A stretch of DNA of 64,000 nt from Vreelandella hamiltonii (GTDB lineage Bacteria > Pseudomonadota > Gammaproteobacteria > Pseudomonadales > Halomonadaceae), in the NCBI RefSeq assembly GCF_014651775.1, contig NZ_BMXN01000002.1:246649-310648 (forward strand), read 5' to 3'. This document shows positions 56,731-64,000 of the stretch, piece by piece (position 1 is the stretch's first letter; every line of letters starts with the position of its first letter). Under the pieces are notes generated by a model. That model saw only the letters and a list, made by a program, of their open reading frames with translations. It searched no databases and was not told the origin of the DNA. Position numbers and translations under genes: made by a program.

Positions 56731-57207
56731 ATGACCCGCGTTGCCATCTTCGTAGACACTCAGAACGTTTACTACACCGTACGCGACGCCTACGGCAGGC
56801 ACTTCGATTACCGTCGTTTCTGGGCCAAGGCAACGGCGAACCGGGAGGTGCTGGCCGCCCGCTGCTATGCCATCGACAAGGGCGATGCCAAGCAGCGTGA
56901 GTTCCAGAATATCCTCCGTTCGATTGGCTTCGAGGTCAGGTTAAAGCCGTTCATTCAGCGCGCGGATGGTTCGGCCAAGGGTGATTGGGACGTAGGCATC
57001 ACCCTCGATGCCATCGAATACGCCGAGAAGGCGGATGTAGTGGTGCTGGTCTCCGGCGATGGCGACTTCGACCTGTTGGCGCAGAAGATCCGTGAGGCCC
57101 ACGGCAAACGGGTGGAAGTCTACGGCGTGCCCCAGCTCACCGCCGCTTCCCTGATCAACGCCGCCAGCAAGTTCATCCCCATCGAGGGTGACTTGTTGCT
57201 GGGGTGA
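56731..57207 (+). CDS. NYN-domain (LabA/DUF88) putative ribonuclease
   Basis: A 158-residue protein with the PIN-like NYN fold. Acidic active-site residues are in VAIFVDTQNVYYTVRD (Asp9), GDWDVGITLDAIEYAEKADVVVLVSGDGDFD (two Asp clusters) and the NAASKFI end. The family includes RNases and RNA-processing factors. The ATG at 56731 gives the normal start; the longer upstream frame is not supported. No operon partner is evident. Confidence 0.85.
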   Translation: MTRVAIFVDTQNVYYTVRDAYGRHFDYRRFWAKATANREVLAARCYAIDKGDAKQREFQNILRSIGFEVRLKPFIQRADGSAKGDWDVGITLDAIEYAEKADVVVLVSGDGDFDLLAQKIREAHGKRVEVYGVPQLTAASLINAASKFIPIEGDLLLG

Positions 57208-57244
57208 TACAGAATGCTGAGCTGAGGGGGTGGTTTGCTTCGCT

Positions 57245-57409
57245 TCAGGAAGATAAGGTCAACTTGTTGAAAAGCCTTGGGCGAGACGTCAGGCGTTTTT
57301 CAATCACCTCTGTACGCTCGCCTGTCTCGAGCGCGCTTGAGCTGGCGACGGCTCGCACAATACGCTCACGAGAGACGATGACTTTATCTGTGGGGGGATT
57401 GCGAACCAT
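57245..57409 (-). CDS. Small basic protein of unknown function
   Basis: A 54-residue minus-strand ORF beginning MVRNPPTDKVIVSRERIVR. An AAGGAG site lies eight bases upstream of the ATG and a TATAGT box about 40 bases upstream, the reasons to list it. It is rich in Arg, Val and Ser and may form one or two helices. No family recognised. A GTG-initiated frame on the plus strand covers the same bases without a ribosome site and is less likely. Confidence 0.5.
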   Translation of the reverse strand: MVRNPPTDKVIVSRERIVRAVASSSALETGERTEVIEKRLTSRPRLFNKLTLSS

Positions 57410-57503
57410 CACCGCGCTCCTTGAGTCGTTCTGTAGTGTTCACTATAGCAGCTGTCCCTTGATGACACTCCCCCGCTGATGACAGCAGGAGAGTGTTTGC
57501 TTA

Positions 57504-57800
57504 TCACACCTCTTCAATACCCTCTACCAAAAAGACGCGGTAATCGGCGCCCAGGAAGCGGTGCTGACGGGCTTCCTGGTAGGCGGGGCTTTGGTACCAG
57601 GCGCGGGCGGCGGCCATGTCGGGGAAGCGCAGGATCACGGCGCCTTCCATGGCGCTGCCTTCCAGCACTTCGAAGTCTCCGTAGAAGGCCAGCGGCTTCG
57701 GGTCGTGGCCTTCCCGAGCGGCTTTGGCCTTTTCGCTGTAGCGCTGCATTTCTTCGCTGTTGTGGGTGTGTTCACGGGTCAAAACGACATAAGCAGGCAT
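57504..57800 (-). CDS. DUF1330 family protein
   Basis: A 98-residue dimeric alpha/beta-barrel family protein of unknown function. It starts MPAYVVLTREHT, contains MEGAVILRFPDMAAARAWYQSPAYQEARQHR (the DUF1330 signature around F…AWYxSPxYQ) and ends YRVFLVEGIEEV. It lies 22 bases after the membrane protein gene on the same strand. Confidence 0.88.
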   Translation of the reverse strand: MPAYVVLTREHTHNSEEMQRYSEKAKAAREGHDPKPLAFYGDFEVLEGSAMEGAVILRFPDMAAARAWYQSPAYQEARQHRFLGADYRVFLVEGIEEV

Positions 57801-57822
57801 CGTGTTTCCTTGTTGGTCGACG

Positions 57823-58356
57823 CTACGGCGTCTCGGTCGGGGGGGAGTCATCGGCTGGCGCTTCGGGGTCGGCGTCGGCCATCGGTTCGATTTGACGGTT
57901 TTCCAGGGCGGCCAACGCGACCTTGTAGCAGTCTTCGATGTGGCTGTTGCCCATGTATTTCATGGCGGTAAAACTGATGCCGCCCGCCACGGCGCTGCCA
58001 ATCAGCGGGACGAATTTGCTGGTGCCTTTGGCGGCAACTTTGATGCCCATCTTGCCAAGCAGGGTCACGATCAGGTTTTTGGTGATGTACCTGCCCGCCA
58101 TCTTGCTGCCGGTATTGGAGATGGCGGTCATGACGAACAGCTTGCTTTCGGTATCCAGACGGTCGATCTGCTCCGGCGTTAGCCCAAACTGGCTGTTGAT
58201 CTTGGGGATGATGCGCATCAGGATCGCCACGTCCGAGCCAATGTCCAGCCCCGGCACGGGAATCATCGCCGTACCTGCGGAGAGGCCGGCGCTGCGTGTC
58301 ACCATGGCATGGCAGGACTTCTTGATGGCGTCGAGTTCTTCCCTTGTTTCGATCAT
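57823..58356 (-). CDS. Conserved membrane-associated protein (DUF697-like)
   Basis: A 177-residue protein with Gly/Ala/Ile-rich hydrophobic stretches, AGLSAGTAMIPVPGLDIGSD and GTSKFVPLIGSAVAGGISF, that recall the DUF697/YcjF-type domain. A Pro/Asp/Glu/Thr-rich tail follows. The family assignment is tentative; function unknown. Possibly cotranscribed with the DUF1330 gene. Confidence 0.7.
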   Translation of the reverse strand: MIETREELDAIKKSCHAMVTRSAGLSAGTAMIPVPGLDIGSDVAILMRIIPKINSQFGLTPEQIDRLDTESKLFVMTAISNTGSKMAGRYITKNLIVTLLGKMGIKVAAKGTSKFVPLIGSAVAGGISFTAMKYMGNSHIEDCYKVALAALENRQIEPMADADPEAPADDSPPTETP

Positions 58357-58421
58357 TGCGCAATCCCTTTTAACGATGGAGTGTCATCACCTTAGTGGAT
58401 GTTGGCCCTCTCTACACAGTG

Positions 58422-58463
58422 TCTTTCGTACATTATCTTTCGTACGTTGTCTTTCATAAGTTG
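58422..58463. repeat. Three 14-bp tandem repeats
   Basis: TCTTTCGTACATTA, TCTTTCGTACGTTG and TCTTTCATAAGTTG in a row, in the roughly 240-base spacer between the DUF697-like gene and the second potassium channel. No gene covers them. Confidence 0.7.
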
Positions 58464-58600
58464 CTTCGTGGTCAGTCGGCTCGGCCAAAAAGGATGCTAA
58501 TCGCTGTGCCGCCATGCAGCCATTGGCGGGTAAGCAGCTTGGCAGATTTTAGCGCTATAGTGACGTCTCTTTTCCCTTACTGGCTGAGCGCTTCTATCAC

Positions 58601-59371
58601 ATGACCTCATTCAGAGCCGCGCTACATCGGCAGTTAGCTCCTGAAGCTCGCCTTCAGCAGGGCTTGTCGGACACTAATCGTATTATCTGTCTGTTGATTC
58701 TATTGGCATCGATCACGGCGATCCTGGAAACCGAACCCACGCTGCGAGCGCTGTCACCGAGGCTGTTTTCGACGCTGGAAGCGATCTTCGTAGCCATGTT
58801 TATGGTCGAGTACCTGTTGAGACTTTATGCCGTTGGGGAGGACCCGCGCTATCGGGGAGTGACGGGGCGGGTGCGCTATGTGTTCTCGTTCTGGGCGTTG
58901 GTCGATTTACTGGCCATCGTGCCGTACTTTCTGGGCTTCATGGCCCACAACAACGCTTTCCTGCTGCGCCTTCTGCGCTTGGTGCGAATGCTGCGGCTTG
59001 CCCGTCTGGGCCGCTTCAGCCAGGCGTGGGCAGCCTTGGCGGCAGCGCTGAAGTCGCGCTCCCATGAGTTATGGCTCAGTGCAGGCGTGGCCGGTTTGCT
59101 GCTGCTGTTTTCGTCTTGCTGCTTGTATCTGGTAGAGGCCGCCGCGCAGCCCGAAGCGTTTGGCAGCGTGCCCCGGGCGCTGTGGTGGAGTATCGCCACG
59201 CTCACTACGGTGGGCTATGGGGACGTCACACCGGTCACGGCGCTGGGCAAATTTTTTGCGGGCTTAACGGCCGTGGCGGGCATTGGGATCATCGCCATGC
59301 CAACAGGGATATTGGCGGCCGCATTCAGCGATGCGTTTCAGCAGAAACGTGACCACCTGGCAGAGAAATAG
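58601..59371 (+). CDS. Second voltage-gated-type potassium channel
   Basis: A 256-residue six-helix channel subunit. S4-like positive repeats are in RLLRLVRMLRLARLGRF (near residue 125) and the selectivity filter is TTVGYGDVTPVT near 205. Unlike the channel at 30822–31712 it ends soon after S6 without a zinc ribbon or long tail. Monocistronic. Confidence 0.9.
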   Translation: MTSFRAALHRQLAPEARLQQGLSDTNRIICLLILLASITAILETEPTLRALSPRLFSTLEAIFVAMFMVEYLLRLYAVGEDPRYRGVTGRVRYVFSFWALVDLLAIVPYFLGFMAHNNAFLLRLLRLVRMLRLARLGRFSQAWAALAAALKSRSHELWLSAGVAGLLLLFSSCCLYLVEAAAQPEAFGSVPRALWWSIATLTTVGYGDVTPVTALGKFFAGLTAVAGIGIIAMPTGILAAAFSDAFQQKRDHLAEK

Positions 59372-59431
59372 AACAGGTATGACAAGTGGTGTCGTGTTTG
59401 CCTATCTGCACTCTGGGGGCAAGCGCTTCGC

Positions 59432-59911
59432 TCATGGCTTGCCACCGTGGCCAAAACGGGAAAATCCGACCCAAACGGCGGTACCCGCGAAAATGGTGAC
59501 AACCAATGAGTGTGCAAAACCAAACGGCATCATGCCCCAGGCACCCCGTGCATGTATCAAGACATTCACAAAGCCGAGCATCCACGTGAGCAGCAGTAGC
59601 GCAGGGTATACCAGTAGCATCATGCTGCGTGGCTTGGCACGGAAAAAGCTGATCATGGCGCTGAGTAGCGCAATGCCTGCAAAGAGCAGCCCGCCCGCGT
59701 TGAGCCAGAAAGCAAGGGTCGCCCACTGAACCTGATAGCTGCTGTAGTAGGCGTAATTACTGAGCGTGGCCCCTAGAAAAAACGGAAGGCACCCCACTAA
59801 CAACACTGAGTGAAAGAGAGGGAGACCCGGTCGGTAGGTGTGTGTATGGGTAGCTTTCACGGCATGCTCCTTATGCTGATCTAGCGAGTGACTATCCTTG
59901 GCGGGTGTCAT
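59432..59911 (-). CDS. Conserved membrane protein (DUF2231-like)
   Basis: A 159-residue protein with a His-rich hydrophilic start (about residues 1–30, including THTHTYRPGLPLFH) and four predicted transmembrane helices, from LLVGCLPFFLGATLSNYAYY to FGFAHSLVVTIFAGTAVWVGF. Pattern and length fit DUF2231. Function unknown. An earlier ATG at 59980 is possible but its extension looks unconserved. Confidence 0.7.
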   Translation of the reverse strand: MTPAKDSHSLDQHKEHAVKATHTHTYRPGLPLFHSVLLVGCLPFFLGATLSNYAYYSSYQVQWATLAFWLNAGGLLFAGIALLSAMISFFRAKPRSMMLLVYPALLLLTWMLGFVNVLIHARGAWGMMPFGFAHSLVVTIFAGTAVWVGFSRFGHGGKP

Positions 59912-60043
59912 GCTGAGCCGCCAAGCAACGACTTCCTGTGTTGCTTGAGCAGTGTAGGTCAGTAGCCTGCATATACCCAAAGCGAAGCAAGCATTTTCAA
60001 AGGGTTGGCGGTTGATGGCCCTGTCGATGTCATCCCTGCGTGC

Positions 60044-60451
60044 CTACTCAGGCAGCCTTGCAATGACCTTGATTTCAAAGTCGAATCCCGCCAGCCATGT
60101 GACGCCGACCGCCGTCCAGTTGGGGTAGGGCTTTGCTGGGAACGCGCGGGCCTTGGCTGCCATCACGGTAGCGAATTGGGCCTCGGGGTCGGTATGGAAG
60201 CTGGTCACGTCGACGATATCCTCGAAGCTGGCACCGGCCGCTTTCAGGACATTGGCCAGATTGTCGAAGGCCAGCTGCACCTGGGCGGCGAAGTCTGGCT
60301 CCGGTGAGCCATCTTCACGGCTGCCTACCTGGCCCGAGACAAACAGAAAATCACCCGAGCGTACCGCCGCAGAGTAGACGTTGTGATCGACCCTTGATTC
60401 ATGGTGGGAGCACTGTAAATCTGGCGTGCGTGTGGATAAACGCGGGATCAT
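60044..60451 (-). CDS. RidA/YjgF family protein
   Basis: A 135-residue member of the Rid family, which hydrolyses reactive imines/enamines or does related chemistry. VYSAAVRSGDFLFVSGQVGSR and ANVLKAAGASFEDIVDVTSFHTD are the family core. The C-terminal stretch WTAVGVTWLAGFDFEIKVIARL lacks the usual catalytic Arg in a TRS/AR context (VGVTWL here), so it may belong to a Rid subgroup other than RidA proper. Divergent from a LysR gene. Confidence 0.85.
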   Translation of the reverse strand: MIPRLSTRTPDLQCSHHESRVDHNVYSAAVRSGDFLFVSGQVGSREDGSPEPDFAAQVQLAFDNLANVLKAAGASFEDIVDVTSFHTDPEAQFATVMAAKARAFPAKPYPNWTAVGVTWLAGFDFEIKVIARLPE

Positions 60452-60499
60452 GATCAACATTGTTTGCTGTGGCCAAACAATCATGGAGGGAAGACAACC

Positions 60500-61396
60500 G
60501 TGGATCGCTTTGATGCCATGCAGGCGTTTGCCCGCGTGGTGGAAACCGGCAGCTTTACCAAGGCTGCTGACACACTGCAGATCAGCCGAACCAGCGTGAC
60601 GCAGCAGGTTCAGTATCTCGAAGCGCGCCTGCGGGTCACGCTGCTCAACAGAACGACGCGAAAAGTGAACGTCACGGCTGACGGGGCGGCCTATTACGAG
60701 CGCGTCATCAAGCTGTTGGCCGAGCTGGATGATGCCGAGACCAGCCTTTCCAATGCCGCCGTTCTCCCTCGTGGTCGGCTTCGGGTCGATGTGCCTAGCC
60801 CGTTTGCGCGCATGATGCTGATACCCGCGTTGCCTGCCTTTCACGCGAAATACCCCGATATTCAACTGGAGATGGGGGTAAGTGACCGCATGGTGGATAT
60901 CATCGGTGAGCGGGTGGATTGCGTGGTGCGGGGCGGCGAGCTGACCGATCTGTCCTTGATGGCGCGTCGTGTGGGCGAGTTGACGATGGGGGTTTATGCA
61001 GCCCCCAGTTACCTGGAAAAAGCGGGTTCTCCGTCGCATCCTGAAGCGTTGTCGGCGCCTCCGCATTATCTTGTGGGGTTTCGGTCGGTGCGTGCGGGAA
61101 TCGCTTCTTCGTGCGTGCTGCACCGGGGCGGTCAGCGTGTTCAGGCACAAGGCCGCTACATCGTTTCGGTCGATGATGGCAATGCCTGCTTGGCTGCGGG
61201 CGTGGCGGGGCTGGGGGTCGTCTGCCTTCCTGATTACATTGCTCAGGGGCATCTGGCGCGCGGTGAGCTGGTGCGCCTGTTCGAGGATTGGGACATCGCG
61301 CCCATGCCGATGTACATCGCCTTTCCCCCCAACCGACACGTCAGCGCCAAACTGCGCGTATTCATCGATTGGGTGGTCGAGGTCATGGCGTTCTAG
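60500..61396 (+). CDS. LysR-type regulator (AaeR/DsdC-like class), near RidA
   Basis: A 298-residue regulator starting at GTG 60500 after GGAGGGAA. The N-terminal winged helix has MQAFARVVETGSFTKAADTLQISRTSVTQQVQYLEARL; the middle has LRVDVPSPFARMMLIPALPAF and DRMVDIIGERVDCVVRGGEL, usual for the large LTTR group that controls oxidoreductases or hydrolases. Divergent from the RidA gene at 60044–60451, a likely target. It converges on the amidohydrolase gene. Confidence 0.87.
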   Translation: MDRFDAMQAFARVVETGSFTKAADTLQISRTSVTQQVQYLEARLRVTLLNRTTRKVNVTADGAAYYERVIKLLAELDDAETSLSNAAVLPRGRLRVDVPSPFARMMLIPALPAFHAKYPDIQLEMGVSDRMVDIIGERVDCVVRGGELTDLSLMARRVGELTMGVYAAPSYLEKAGSPSHPEALSAPPHYLVGFRSVRAGIASSCVLHRGGQRVQAQGRYIVSVDDGNACLAAGVAGLGVVCLPDYIAQGHLARGELVRLFEDWDIAPMPMYIAFPPNRHVSAKLRVFIDWVVEVMAF

Positions 61397-61416
61397 CGCT
61401 TGTGTTGGCGCTGGGG

Positions 61417-62880
61417 CTAGCGGGTGTCTTTATAAATACGCCCGCCTTTCATGATCAGGCGCAGGTTCTGCTCGGGGTCGTTCAGGAAGTCCAGGTTGCG
61501 GCTGGGGTCGCCGTCGACCAACAGCAGGTCTGCCCAGGCGCCGGGCTCGATTTTGCCGAGCGTGCCGGGGTAGGGGTTGCGTGGGCCGGAAAGAGCCAGC
61601 AGTTCGCCGTTACGCCCGGTGGCCATGGCCAGTACGGTAAGCGGGTCGTAGAAGCGCGTGAGCTTGGCGAGCTGGCGCAATTGGTTGGGCGTATTCTGAG
61701 GGCTGAACAGGATGTCGGTGCCCCAGGCGGTGTGGATGTTGAAACGCTGGGCCAGCTCGTAGGCACGGACGGTGCCTTCGGCGACTTGCCGCTGGGCTTC
61801 TCGGCGGGCGGCGTCTGGGTAGACGTTGGCATCTTCGTCTTGCAGAAAGGGCTGCAGGCTCCACCAGGCACCTTCACCGGCCATCATGCGGGCGGCTTCT
61901 TCATCGGCCAGCTGGCCGTGTTCGATGGATTTCACCCCGGCTCGCAGCGCTCGCTGTATGCCTCTGGAGGTGTAGACATGCACCATCACGTAGGTGCCCC
62001 AGTCGTCGGCGGCCTCCACGGCGGCGCGCAGTTCGCGTTCGGTAAACTGGGTGCTGTCGAGTGGGTCGTAGAGGGAAGCCACGCCGCCGCCCGCCATCAG
62101 CTTGATTTGCGACGCGCCCAGCATGAGCTGCTCCCGGGTGCGTCGCAGGACTTGGTCTTCACCATCGGCAATGGCCGCGACGCCTTGGCGTTCCTGTTCG
62201 CTGAGCGGCGTGTTGCTGCCTCTGGGTACCTCGTGACGCAGGCGAAAGTCGCCGTGTCCGGAAGTCTGGGAAATCATGGCGCCTGCCGGAAAGATACGGG
62301 GGCCATCGACGATGCCTTCATCGATGGCGCGCTGGAGGGCAAAGGCGGGGCCGCCCACGTCGCGCACCGATGTCACGCCGCGCATCAGCGTGCGCCGGGC
62401 CTCCTGAGCTGCCACCAGGTGAAGGTAGCCCACATCGGCGGTCATGGCGGTGGTTTGGGTGATGGCGGCCAGCGTGGTGTGCCAATGGGCGTCGATGAGC
62501 CCAGGCATCAGCGTGCGTCCTCCACAATCGATGACCTCGGCCCCTTCAGCGGCGGCATCTGCGGGCAGAATGGCGCGAATGCGGCCCTCTTCGACCCGTA
62601 CGGCCACGTCCCGTTGCAGCGCGCTGCCGCTGCCATCGAACAGCTGTAGATGGGTCAATAGCAGCGGGCCATTCGCGGTGCGCGGCTGGGCGCTGGCCAG
62701 CGACGGCAGTTGCAGACCGGCGAACATGGCCATGACGGCTGCGGTGCCCCCCAATACCTGCCTACGGCTCACGTCGGCCATTACCCGTTCGTGAAACTGT
62801 TGCAGTAGCGGTGAACCGCAGCAGCAGGCGCCGTGGGCATGGGGGGCAAAGAGCGGGGCGTTCAGCGCAGCAACCGTCAT
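61417..62880 (-). CDS. Tat-exported metal-dependent amidohydrolase
   Basis: A 487-residue amidohydrolase-superfamily enzyme. A twin-arginine signal (VSRRQVLGGTAAVMAMFAGL, near residue 38) suggests periplasmic export. Metal motifs are GLIDAHWHTT (HxH), VSGHGD-like SQTSGHGDFR and VHVYTSRGIQ, with HTAWGTDILFSP carrying the late Asp. The 35 residues before the Tat motif include HACCCGS-type Cys/His and may not be translated; an ATG at residue 34 (MADVSRRQ) would give a clean signal peptide. Substrate is unknown, likely a cyclic amide or peptide derivative. Confidence 0.87.
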   Translation of the reverse strand: MTVAALNAPLFAPHAHGACCCGSPLLQQFHERVMADVSRRQVLGGTAAVMAMFAGLQLPSLASAQPRTANGPLLLTHLQLFDGSGSALQRDVAVRVEEGRIRAILPADAAAEGAEVIDCGGRTLMPGLIDAHWHTTLAAITQTTAMTADVGYLHLVAAQEARRTLMRGVTSVRDVGGPAFALQRAIDEGIVDGPRIFPAGAMISQTSGHGDFRLRHEVPRGSNTPLSEQERQGVAAIADGEDQVLRRTREQLMLGASQIKLMAGGGVASLYDPLDSTQFTERELRAAVEAADDWGTYVMVHVYTSRGIQRALRAGVKSIEHGQLADEEAARMMAGEGAWWSLQPFLQDEDANVYPDAARREAQRQVAEGTVRAYELAQRFNIHTAWGTDILFSPQNTPNQLRQLAKLTRFYDPLTVLAMATGRNGELLALSGPRNPYPGTLGKIEPGAWADLLLVDGDPSRNLDFLNDPEQNLRLIMKGGRIYKDTR

Positions 62881-62963
62881 GGGTAGCCTCGTGTGGGTGG
62901 GGTGCTATCTCTGCATCTTAGGGCAGCGGTGTGGATTAAGCGATGTTGGCCCGTAGCGCGCTG

Positions 62964-63860
62964 CTAGACGTAATGCGGTGGCAGTCGCTCGGCCAGAAAC
63001 TCCATGAACAGCCGGGTACGATGGGAAAGCGTGGCCTGCCGGTAGTAGACGGCATGGATGGGCTGTGTGATCAGCGTGGTGTGGTCGGGCAACACTTCCA
63101 CCAGCGCGCCACGCTGGCGTGGGGCCTGGGTCATGAAATCGGCCAGGCACACGATACCGACGCCTGAGATTGCCAGCTCCAGCAGGGTGGTGCCGCTGGA
63201 TGCCGCCAGGGTGGGCGTGATGTGCAGCGGCTGGCCATTGGCGCCGTTCAACGGCCAGCGGTTGAGGTGGTCCAACTGGCTGAAGCCGAGCAGGGTGTGC
63301 TGGGCCAGTTCCGCTACCTGAGAGGGGGTGCCATGGCGCGCCAGGTAGGCGGGGCTGGCCAGCACGCGCAGGGCGCTGTGGCCCAGGGGGCGCGCATGGA
63401 GCGACGAATCTTCCAGCGCGCCAATGCGAATGGCCAGGTCGACCCGCTGTTCCAGCAGGTCTACAAAGCGGTCATGGGTATCCAGCTCCAGGGTGATTTG
63501 CGGGTAGCGGGCGCGAAACTCCTCGATCAGCGGCACCACCACGAATTGCATGAAGCTGGGCGCGGCATTGATGCGCAGCCGCCCGCTGGGCTGCTGATGA
63601 CGATCTTGCACGGCCTCTTCGGCCGCTTCCACGGCGGCCAGGATGCTGCGGCAGTGGGCCAGAAAGGTATCGCCTTCCTCCGTCAGCTCCAGCCGCCGGG
63701 TGGTGCGGCGCAGGAGCGTGGTGCCCAGCTTCTGTTCCAGCCGATGCAGGGCGCGGCTGACGCCGGAGACCGTCATGTCCAACTGCTCGGCGGCGGCGGT
63801 GATCGAGCCACAGTCCACGACGGTAATGAAGGCTTGCTGCTCTTCCAGAGTACTTTGCAT
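62964..63860 (-). CDS. LysR-type regulator downstream of a partial gene
   Basis: A 298-residue LTTR. The winged helix has AFITVVDCGSITAAAEQLDMTVSGVSRALHRLEQ and the effector domain begins GRLRINAAPSFMQFVVVPLIEEF. It sits between the amidohydrolase gene and a truncated gene, all three on the minus strand. No divergent partner in the window, so its target cannot be guessed. Confidence 0.87.
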   Translation of the reverse strand: MQSTLEEQQAFITVVDCGSITAAAEQLDMTVSGVSRALHRLEQKLGTTLLRRTTRRLELTEEGDTFLAHCRSILAAVEAAEEAVQDRHQQPSGRLRINAAPSFMQFVVVPLIEEFRARYPQITLELDTHDRFVDLLEQRVDLAIRIGALEDSSLHARPLGHSALRVLASPAYLARHGTPSQVAELAQHTLLGFSQLDHLNRWPLNGANGQPLHITPTLAASSGTTLLELAISGVGIVCLADFMTQAPRQRGALVEVLPDHTTLITQPIHAVYYRQATLSHRTRLFMEFLAERLPPHYV

Positions 63861-63902
63861 GGCTATCAGGCCTGGTCGTGGCAAGTGATTGTTGATTTGT
63901 AA

Positions 63903-63998
63903 CTATTCAGCACCGGTTGGCTGAGTCGGGGCTTCTTGCTGCATGAAGGCTGGCACCTCCCCCGCAAACAGTTGCTCCAGTGCGGTATGCGCCGCCAC
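63903..63998 (-). CDS. C-terminal end of a CDS cut by the window edge
   Basis: The minus-strand frame open to the window edge encodes about 31 residues (…HTALEQLFAGEVPAFMQQEA…TGAE) ending at 63903. Codon choice is like the surrounding genes, so it is probably the end of a real gene beginning outside the window. Too short to name. Confidence 0.5.
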   Translation of the reverse strand: MAAHTALEQLFAGEVPAFMQQEAPTQPTGAE

Positions 63999-64000
63999 CC

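Noticed and set aside
57204..57479. 91-residue plus-strand frame after the NYN-domain gene
   Set aside because: It starts at a GTG overlapping the previous stop, has no ribosome site and no family match; the minus-strand ORF in the same place has better signals.

Overview
The window looks like a GC-rich gammaproteobacterial chromosome of the Halomonas type (Halomonadaceae). The basis is the gene order alaS–lysC–csrA–tRNA-Ser–tRNA-Arg, a sodium-pumping oxaloacetate decarboxylase, a complete System I cytochrome c maturation operon, and many products resembling halophilic relatives of Pseudomonas. No taxonomic search was run, so the genus is an inference.

Positions 1–44.5 kb are mostly housekeeping DNA. 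In order they hold: the alaS 3' end, lysC, csrA and three tRNAs; dusC; oadGAB; an IMPACT-family gene with a catalytically dead LexA-like gene; ccmABCDEFGHI; smc; a D(-)-tartrate dehydratase with a nearby LysR gene; an unusually long zipA; ligA with yheU; mnmC; yciI; an RNase AM-type PHP gene; yciO; a potassium channel; and a CYTH protein. Two phosphate modules follow (DUF47 protein + PiT, and Na/Pi cotransporter + PhoU-like protein), with argA, a short-chain dehydrogenase and xseA between them, and then guaB and guaA.

Positions 44.5–53.3 kb are an accessory island that starts at the guaA terminator. All complete genes in it are on the minus strand. Read in the direction of transcription it begins with qatA, qatB and qatC, three of the four genes of the Qat anti-phage system. 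The fourth gene, the TatD-like nuclease qatD, is missing. In its place are a 32-codon ORF coupled to qatC by ATGA and then a strongly AT-rich retron. The retron has a candidate msr-msd RNA bounded by a perfect 12-bp a1/a2 inverted repeat, a reverse transcriptase, and a TOPRIM protein. The RT and TOPRIM parts match the two halves of the Ec67 (Eco2) RT–TOPRIM fusion, but here they lie in different frames that meet at a run of eight A's. Upstream of qatA is a wrecked GIY-YIG/DUF4357 gene. Next comes an AT-rich three-gene unit resembling ectA and ectC (no ectB) plus an EamA-family transporter, divergent from a LysR gene.

Positions 54.3–64 kb are ordinary accessory chromosome: a tandem palindrome, a DedA protein, a CmlA/FloR-like exporter, a NYN-domain protein, small conserved unknowns, a second potassium channel, RidA, two LysR regulators and a Tat-exported amidohydrolase.

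The most noteworthy items are the QatABC–retron composite without QatD, the frame-split Ec67-like retron, and the ectB-less ectoine-like cluster with its own exporter.
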